Shown here: piece by piece, positions 58,786 to 64,000 of the stretch
Layout of the letters: each line of letters begins with the position of its first letter
Numbering within the stretch: position 1 is the stretch's first letter
NCBI RefSeq assembly: GCF_963169125.1
Contig: NC_084794.1
Coordinates: forward strand, 153,832,858 to 153,896,857
Direction: 5' to 3'
Length of the DNA stretch: 64,000 bases
Source: Humulus lupulus
Taxonomy: Eukaryota > Streptophyta > Magnoliopsida > Rosales > Cannabaceae
The notes under the pieces: generated by a model
Database searches by the model: none
What the model was told of the DNA's origin: nothing
What the model saw: only the letters and a program-made list of their open reading frames with translations
Translations under genes and position numbers: made by a program

Positions 58786-59290
58786 TCATATAATTGACCA
58801 GCCCTTATTCATAAACTTGTAAAAAGTGAAATTAATATAAGCCAGTTCTTTAAAAAGAAATGTTTGTTGATAATACTTGCGCAAGTGTTCTCCATTCCAA
58901 TAGTGAGGAATGAGATCTCCATTCAAGCGAGCAAGTTTATATGTGCCTAGTTGGAGGAATTCTTTAATCTGATACAGACCCTCCCAGTTAGGTCCAAGCA
59001 CTCCAGCATCTTGATCACATGTGTTAAGAAAAACTCTTCTAAGTAATAAATCTCCCACGTTGAATTTTCTTTCTCGTATTCTAGAGTTAAAGTATCGAGC
59101 CACCTTTTGCTGATAAGCTGGCACTTGAAGTTGAGCTTGCTTGCACTTTTCATCGACCAAATCCAAGGACTCCATCAATAACTGATCGTTAGTACTCTGA
59201 TCGTATGCGAACCTTCTATGTGATGGTGGGTCTAACTCAACAGGAAACATGGCTTCATATCCATAGGCCAGAGAGAATGGAGTATGGCCT
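58786..59290 (-). pseudogene. Integrase C-terminus of the Tat element
   Basis: From the junction near 59290 the frame reads HTPFSLAYGYEAMFPVEL, then AYQQKVARYFNSRIRERKF, NVGDLLLRRVF, GVLGPNWEGLYQI and WNGEHLRKYYQ. This is the Tat integrase tail, which contacts DNA after the catalytic core. It is in frame with the gag zinc-knuckle region upstream, with one stop (TAA, about 59291) at the junction. The catalytic core is missing. The end at 58786 is about 25 residues past the usual family end. Confidence 0.8.
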
Positions 59291-61589
59291 TAGTCAATGT
59301 CCTGGTCGTGACGTAAGGTTCGGGCATACCTTTCCCTTGCCTTCCCACTATCACCCCCAAGGTGTGGGCCACTGCAGATGGTCAATAATGTACCAGCAAC
59401 TGGAGCTGGCTGCAAAGGGGGCGAGCGTTGGCGTACAGGTGCCTCCTCATTGCCTCCTTGAGCCTCTCGCTGAGAACCTCCAGTCGCGTGTACATACCTC
59501 CTCAGGTGTCCTTGCCTAATAAGGAACTCAATTTCATCCTTGAGTTGGTTGCACTCGTTGATGTCATGACCATAGTCGTTATGAAAATGACAAAACTTGG
59601 TTGTATCTCTCTTTGAGATATCTTTCCTGACTGGGGCTGGTTGCCTGAAGGGAACAGTTGTGTGAGTGGCATGATACACTTCTACTCTGCTATCGACTAG
59701 GGCCGTGTAATTGGTGAGCCTCGACTTATATCTATTACTTTTAGGGCGCTTGTTCTTAGGTGTTGATGGTTCGTGGTTTGCCCTTTTCCCTCCGTTTTTC
59801 CCATTGTTTTTGCTGTTGCCATTGGGTTTTCCAAACCCGTTGGTGGCTTTGGTGGGATCTTCTTTCGAACCTTAGTCGTCTGCGGGTGTCTTCCCTTCGT
59901 TAGCAATGGCCTCCTCGAGCTTGATGTATCTCCAGAAATTCTTGGGTGCTCTTTACCCCATTCTTTCGCAAAGTGTTCCAAAGGGATGAATGGCGACGTA
60001 CTCCAGCAGTAAGAGCCATCATCTTTCCTTCATCACCAACTGTCTTAGCCCCAGTAGCGACTCGCAGAAAATGTTGGACATACCCCTTCAAGGTTTCTCC
60101 CTCCTTCTGGTGTATCTCGACCAGCTGGTTGGCCTCGGTCGGATGTATTCGACAAGCGTAAAATTGTCCGTAAAATTCCTTCACGAACATTTCCCAAGAC
60201 ACTATGCTGGCTGGAGGGAATTTGAAAAACCACTCCTGCGCAGTATCAGACAAGGTGGCTGGAAAGATTCTGCACCGAGCATCGTATGACATCTTTTGGA
60301 TATCCATTTTTACCTCGAATTTATTCACGTGAGATACGGGGTCTTCTATTCCAGTGAAGTTGGGCAAGACCAGCATCTTAAATTTTCTTGCGGTCTCAAC
60401 CATTGCTATTCTTTGCACAAATGAAGTGCCTCTTCTCCGATCGTATTCAATGTGGGATGTCCAGCTCCTCACTAATTGCTGGACGGCCTGGTTCAAAGCA
60501 TTAAGCTGGCCCTGCACAACGTCTGGTACTATTGGAGCGACTGGTGCTGGAGGTTTCGTGTCTCTCTCTTCTGTCATTAAGAACATCCCTCAAATCCTTA
60601 TCCCTACGCCTTTGTTCGCTCGTTCCCAGTCGATCAAAAACGTTGGACTGTCTGGGCTGCCCCCCAGCATTCTGGCTCGTCGGATAGTTATCTCTTGGTG
60701 GAGGGTTATGCTCTCCACCCGTCTCTCCTTGCCACTGACTAGCATTTCCTCTGCCAGAATCTGCCTCATTATAGTCATAGCCATCCCTAAAGTGTGACTG
60801 ACTACGGTGCGACCTGCTGTTCGCACTATTTCCTCCTCCTCTTGCTGGCATGTACCGACCGACAAGTGGAGGCCTACGTTGGTCGGTAGCTCCCCGAGCA
60901 TTATTATGTCGTGGGGAACCCCTGACCAAAGAGCCTAAATCAACCTGCCTTCTGCTCGCAGAAGGAGGCTGTCTCCTGCTTGGTGGGTTTGGCTCCTTAG
61001 CAGTTTGGCGTCTAGGACTTCGGGGAGGCTGCCAAGCCCTATTCTTCCTTCGCTGCTGGCGATTATCTTGACCAGCGCGGGAAGGTGGTTGCTGCTCAGG
61101 ATCCTGAAATGGCCTATCCTGTTGAGTAGCAAGGGGTTGCTCCGGTCTCTAAGGGTTTGCCGGTTGAGGTGGAGTGTGGTGATGTTGAGGATGATCTGAA
61201 TGTGGACCTTGATGCGGTGGTGTACTAGGTGGCTAATCCGGTCGGGAAGCATATGTAGGTTTTCCTTGGGTCAACTGAATGGCTGCCTCCAGAGCGGTAG
61301 TGGCATCCCTTTGCCGGTGGCCCATATCGACTTGCCGTTCATTCAATTCTTGGCGTTTTCTATCAATCTCTCTTTGCTGCAACACCATCGTTTCAACCAC
61401 ATTTTCTTGATTAGCCCTCAGATTGGATTATTCCTCCTGTAACACAATTAGAGTCGTCCTTAAAGTCTCAGAATCCATTTCCTCCTCTTCAAATTCCACG
61501 TGTGGCTCATCCTCAGCCACATTTTGTGGGGGAGGCTGGGTTGGTGCAGTAACAGAGGTTTCTCCAATTTTTCTAGCCGTTTTTGCCAT
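59291..61589 (-). pseudogene. gag of the Tat element
   Basis: I chose ATG 61589 (MAKTARKIGETS) because it follows the primer site and starts a frame running to 60501 with stops at 61430 (TAA), 61235 (TAG) and 61151 (TAG). The N-terminal third is Gln/Pro/Arg-rich. A frameshift near 60560-60590 leads to the core at 60586-59900 (LPNFTGIEDPVSHVNKFEV, AQEWFFKFPP, FYGQFYACR), the retrotransposon gag domain. Another frameshift near 59900 precedes a Lys-rich linker. The Tat-type knuckle CHFHNDYGHDINEC (C-H-H-C spacing) lies near 59590, followed by LKDEIEFLIRQGHL. After KARERYART (start of the protease region) it joins the integrase tail. Confidence 0.85.
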
Positions 61590-61618
61590 TTGATCTTCTT
61601 GGAGGTCTTGAGTTCAGT

Positions 61619-61636
61619 CTCTCAATGAAAGCACCA
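61619..61636 (-). other. Probable primer binding site of the Tat element
   Basis: On the minus strand TGGTGCTTTCATTGAGAG lies six bases after the LTR end at 61643 and just upstream of gag. The position fits a primer site; I cannot name the tRNA from memory. Confidence 0.6.
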
Positions 61637-61642
61637 AAATTT

Positions 61643-62220
61643 TGACCCTTGATTTGGTCAATGACACGAAGTCAAGTAAAACGATAAAAACGAGATGAAA
61701 TCAAGACAAAAAGATAAACGACACCAAAGATTTATAGTGGTTCGACCCTAAAAAATGGTAATAACCTATGTCCACTTAGTGTTCTTATTGATGTAGAATC
61801 CCAAACACTATGATCAATGAACTAGGGTTCATGAGTTTCACAATCCTCAAGTTGAATACAATTTTGGTGGATAAAAACACTATAATTCTCTCTCAGAATT
61901 CCAAAGTTCAAAAGTCCCCTCTCTTGAGCCCTTTGATTCTTATTTATAGGCTCAAGGAGTTCTACATGGGCCGATGGGGCTTAATTACATTTAATACAGA
62001 TGTGTCTAAATAATAATGGAAATCGCAATTATTACATAAATGCGAAATTACATATCTAAAACACTGCGACCAAATTGGTTGCCCATGAAATATGTCGTTT
62101 GCTGAGTGAACTCTCTTCTGGTCGATGGTCGAATAGATCGTACTCACTTAAACGGTCACGTGTATCCTATGTGCTTGTTAATTCTGCCACATCATCAGGT
62201 AAATCTTTTTTGGGTAAACA
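61643..62220 (-). repeat. 5' LTR of the Tat element
   Basis: On the minus strand it begins TGTTTACCCAAAAAAG at 62220 and ends CAAATCAAGGGTCA at 61643; length is 578 bp. A TATA box CTATAAATAAG lies at 61939-61949. The boundaries rest on TG/CA ends and on the primer site, as no second copy exists in the window. Confidence 0.65.
61939..61949 (-). promoter_or_regulatory. TATA box in the Tat LTR
   Basis: CTATAAATAAG on the minus strand, about 300 bases from the LTR 3' end and upstream of gag, is the likely promoter of the Tat genomic RNA. Confidence 0.65.
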
Positions 62221-62420
62221 AGAGTGTCTCACTTTAACTAGCAAGTATTTGACCTATCTTATCGATGACACTTACTTTTTAGTTATCTCATCGTTGTAAT
62301 TATATGAATAGGTTTTTGTAAGCATGCATCATGTTTATTTTTATTTCATTGTACAAATACTATGATTTATGGTGTATGGTTGTATTTATTATTTTTCTTT
62401 TGTTTAATTACAATAATACA
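62221..62420 (+). other. Leader of the plus-strand copia element
   Basis: AT-rich, with no gene. It directly precedes the copia gag start, and the LTR of this element is not adjacent. Confidence 0.5.
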
Positions 62421-64000
62421 ATGACCGGAGGAAACTCACATATGCCCATTTTTGCTAATGACAAATTAAATGGTAATATTAAAAGGTGGAAAAGTAACAA
62501 GAATTTATTGCTAATGACTGAGCACATAACTCAGAACCCTAGCATTAACAAAGGCAAGGGCAATGAAGTTGCCCACTCCAACTACAATGAGAATTGTTTT
62601 CACTATCATACAGATCGGTATTGTTAGAGGAACTGTAAAAGGAATCTCGAGGAGTTAAAGAACAAAAAGGAAAGTAAATTTGATTTGTTGGACATTGAGG
62701 CTTGTTTAGTTGTAAATAATTGTTATACCTGAATAGTTGATTCATGATCCACTAATCACATTTGTTCTGATTTGAAAATGGTTAGCTATTGGAGAGATCT
62801 CCAAAAAGGGGAGTTTACACTGAGAGTGGGGACAGAGGCTTTAGTTTCAGCCAGAGCAGTGGGAGAAGTGAAAATAAATTTTTATCTCTAAAAGTCATCT
62901 ATTTTATTCCTGATTTAAAAAGGAATTTAATTTCTATTTCAAAATGTTTAAGACAATGTTATTCTATTTATTTCAATAATAATTATGTTATTATTTCAAG
63001 AAATGTTTCACATGTTTGTAACGAAAATCTAGAGGAAGGTCTACATGTGATAAGATTTGAGATGTCTTCATTACTCAATACTGAAATGTTCAAATCTGAA
63101 CAATCAAAGCCTAAATGACAAAGAGTACCTCAAGACGATATGTATCTTTGGCACCTAAGACTTGGTCATATTAACTTAGATTGGATTCAAAGACTATTTA
63201 AGGATGGGCCTCTAAGTTAGTTAATGGTCGACACTCTACCAGTTTGTGAATCTTGTTTAGAAGGAAAAATGACGAAAGTATATTTCTCCTTTAAAGGTGT
63301 TAGAGCCAAAGAACCTCTCGAGTTAATTCACACAGATGTTTGCGGTCAAATGTATGTACAAGCTCAAGGTGGTTATGAGTATTATGTCACCTTCATTGAT
63401 GACTACTCAAGATACAGTTACATATACCTAATTCAAAGGAAATCGGAAACCTTTGAAAAGTTCAAAGAATTTTGAGCCGAAGCTGAAAATGAGTTAGTCA
63501 AAACCCTTAAAATACCTTGACAATGAATTCAAAGATCTTTTGATAGAACATGGAATTGTTTCACAGCTCACTTCATCAGGCACTTCGCAACAAAACAGTG
63601 TTGCAGAAAGGAGGAATAGGGCTTTGCTAGACATGATGAGATCAATGTTCAGTTACTCATCGTTGCCCCTATCATTTTGGGGATATGCTTTAGAAACAAC
63701 TGCATACATATTAAACTTAGTTTCATCTAAGTCTGTAGCTAAGACACCCTTAGAATTGAGGACAGGTCGCAAACTTAGTTTGAGGCATGTGCGTATATGG
63801 GGATGTACAACACATGTGCTAAATTCTAAGATTGAGAAGTTGGAAACAAGATCTGAAGTATCTTTATTTGTTGGATACCGCAGAGGCACTAGAGGAGGTT
63901 AATTCTTTAGTCCAACATAAAAGAAAATATTTGTATCGACATATTCTACTTTTTTGGAAGAAGACTATATGAGGGACTTAAAACCTTGGATTAAGGTTGT
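62421..64000 (+). pseudogene. Copia gag-pol, decayed, running off the window
   Basis: ATG 62421 starts a gag N-terminus (FANDKLNGNIKRWKSN) that jumps after about 30 codons to the zinc-knuckle region (NENCFHYHTDRYC-stop-RNC near 62590-62645), so most of gag is deleted. The protease site near 62725 reads DS-stop-S instead of DSGA. The pre-integrase block is at 62880-63118 (FIPDLKRNLISISKCL). The integrase zinc module is at about 63150-63255 (HLRLGHIN, CESCLEGKM), with the first Asp in HTDVCG near 63335. The segment that should carry the second Asp (SDRGGE) is deleted at about 63512-63517. The Glu in SVAERRNR is at about 63610. In-frame stops and frameshifts are present throughout. RT lies beyond the window. 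Confidence 0.8.

Larger units (their letters stand above)
55595..62220 (-). mobile_element. Tat-type Ty3 element, deletion derivative (left LTR not found)
   Basis: On the minus strand it has a 578-bp LTR (61643-62220), primer site, long gag (61589-59291), a direct junction to the integrase C-terminus (to 58786), a spacer, and a gene on the opposite strand. Gag and integrase motifs are those of the Tat lineage, in which additional genes between pol and the 3' LTR, including antisense ones, are known. Protease, RT, RNase H and the integrase core are gone. No 3' LTR copy is found left of 55595, so that end is truncated or buried in the copia LTR. Confidence 0.8.

Overview
This window is plant nuclear repeat DNA made almost entirely of nested, decayed retrotransposons. 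I found no convincing single-copy host gene, tRNA, rRNA or CRISPR array. Plant origin is shown by the lineages present: a Ty3 element with a chromodomain-like pol end (Tekay/Del type), two Athila-type Ty3 elements, a Tat-type Ty3 element, Ty1/copia elements with long LTRs, and a plant-type L1 LINE. The LTR style suggests a dicot, but I cannot name the species.

Layout. 1-436 and 10044-10548 are two halves of one minus-strand Ty3 LTR. A complete 9.6-kb plus-strand Tekay-type element of a closely related family (437-10038, 5-bp TSD) sits inside it. 10549-19253 is a plus-strand Athila element: leader, gag, PR, RT, RNase H, IN, two polypurine tracts and 3' LTR. Its 5' LTR is not in the window. 19254-20669 holds short repeats and an unassigned LTR-like segment.

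20670-42984 is a second, deleted Athila element split into three gag pieces. The first interruption is a truncated minus-strand Tekay-type element (21662-25911). The second is a 14.7-kb Ty1/copia element (26156-40838, TSD AAAAC), which itself carries a full-length minus-strand L1 LINE (29131-33873, 17-bp TSD).

42985-43757 is a minus-strand Ty3 LTR fragment. 43947-45837 is a solo Athila LTR. 45838-52021 is non-coding, minisatellite-bearing DNA probably derived from a Tat-type element, interrupted by a solo Ty3 LTR (49149-51555) that ends in a long perfect hairpin. 52022-55594 is a copia LTR split by an antisense copia LTR.

55595-62220 is a deleted minus-strand Tat-type element. It carries, on the opposite strand, a four-exon gene with a gypsy-associated domain and a coiled coil. 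62221-64000 is the start of another plus-strand copia gag-pol that runs off the window.

How the parts relate. The order of insertion can be read from the nesting. Two observations stand out. The Tat element carries an antisense gene with three phase-consistent introns. The Tekay polyprotein is interrupted by 13 stops without a frameshift over 1,500 codons, 11 of them TAG, which is the signature expected from decay of methylated CAG sites. Two different elements (Athila and Tat) have independently lost the RT-RNase H-integrase core while keeping gag and the integrase tail. All coding regions here are broken; none looks able to move by itself.
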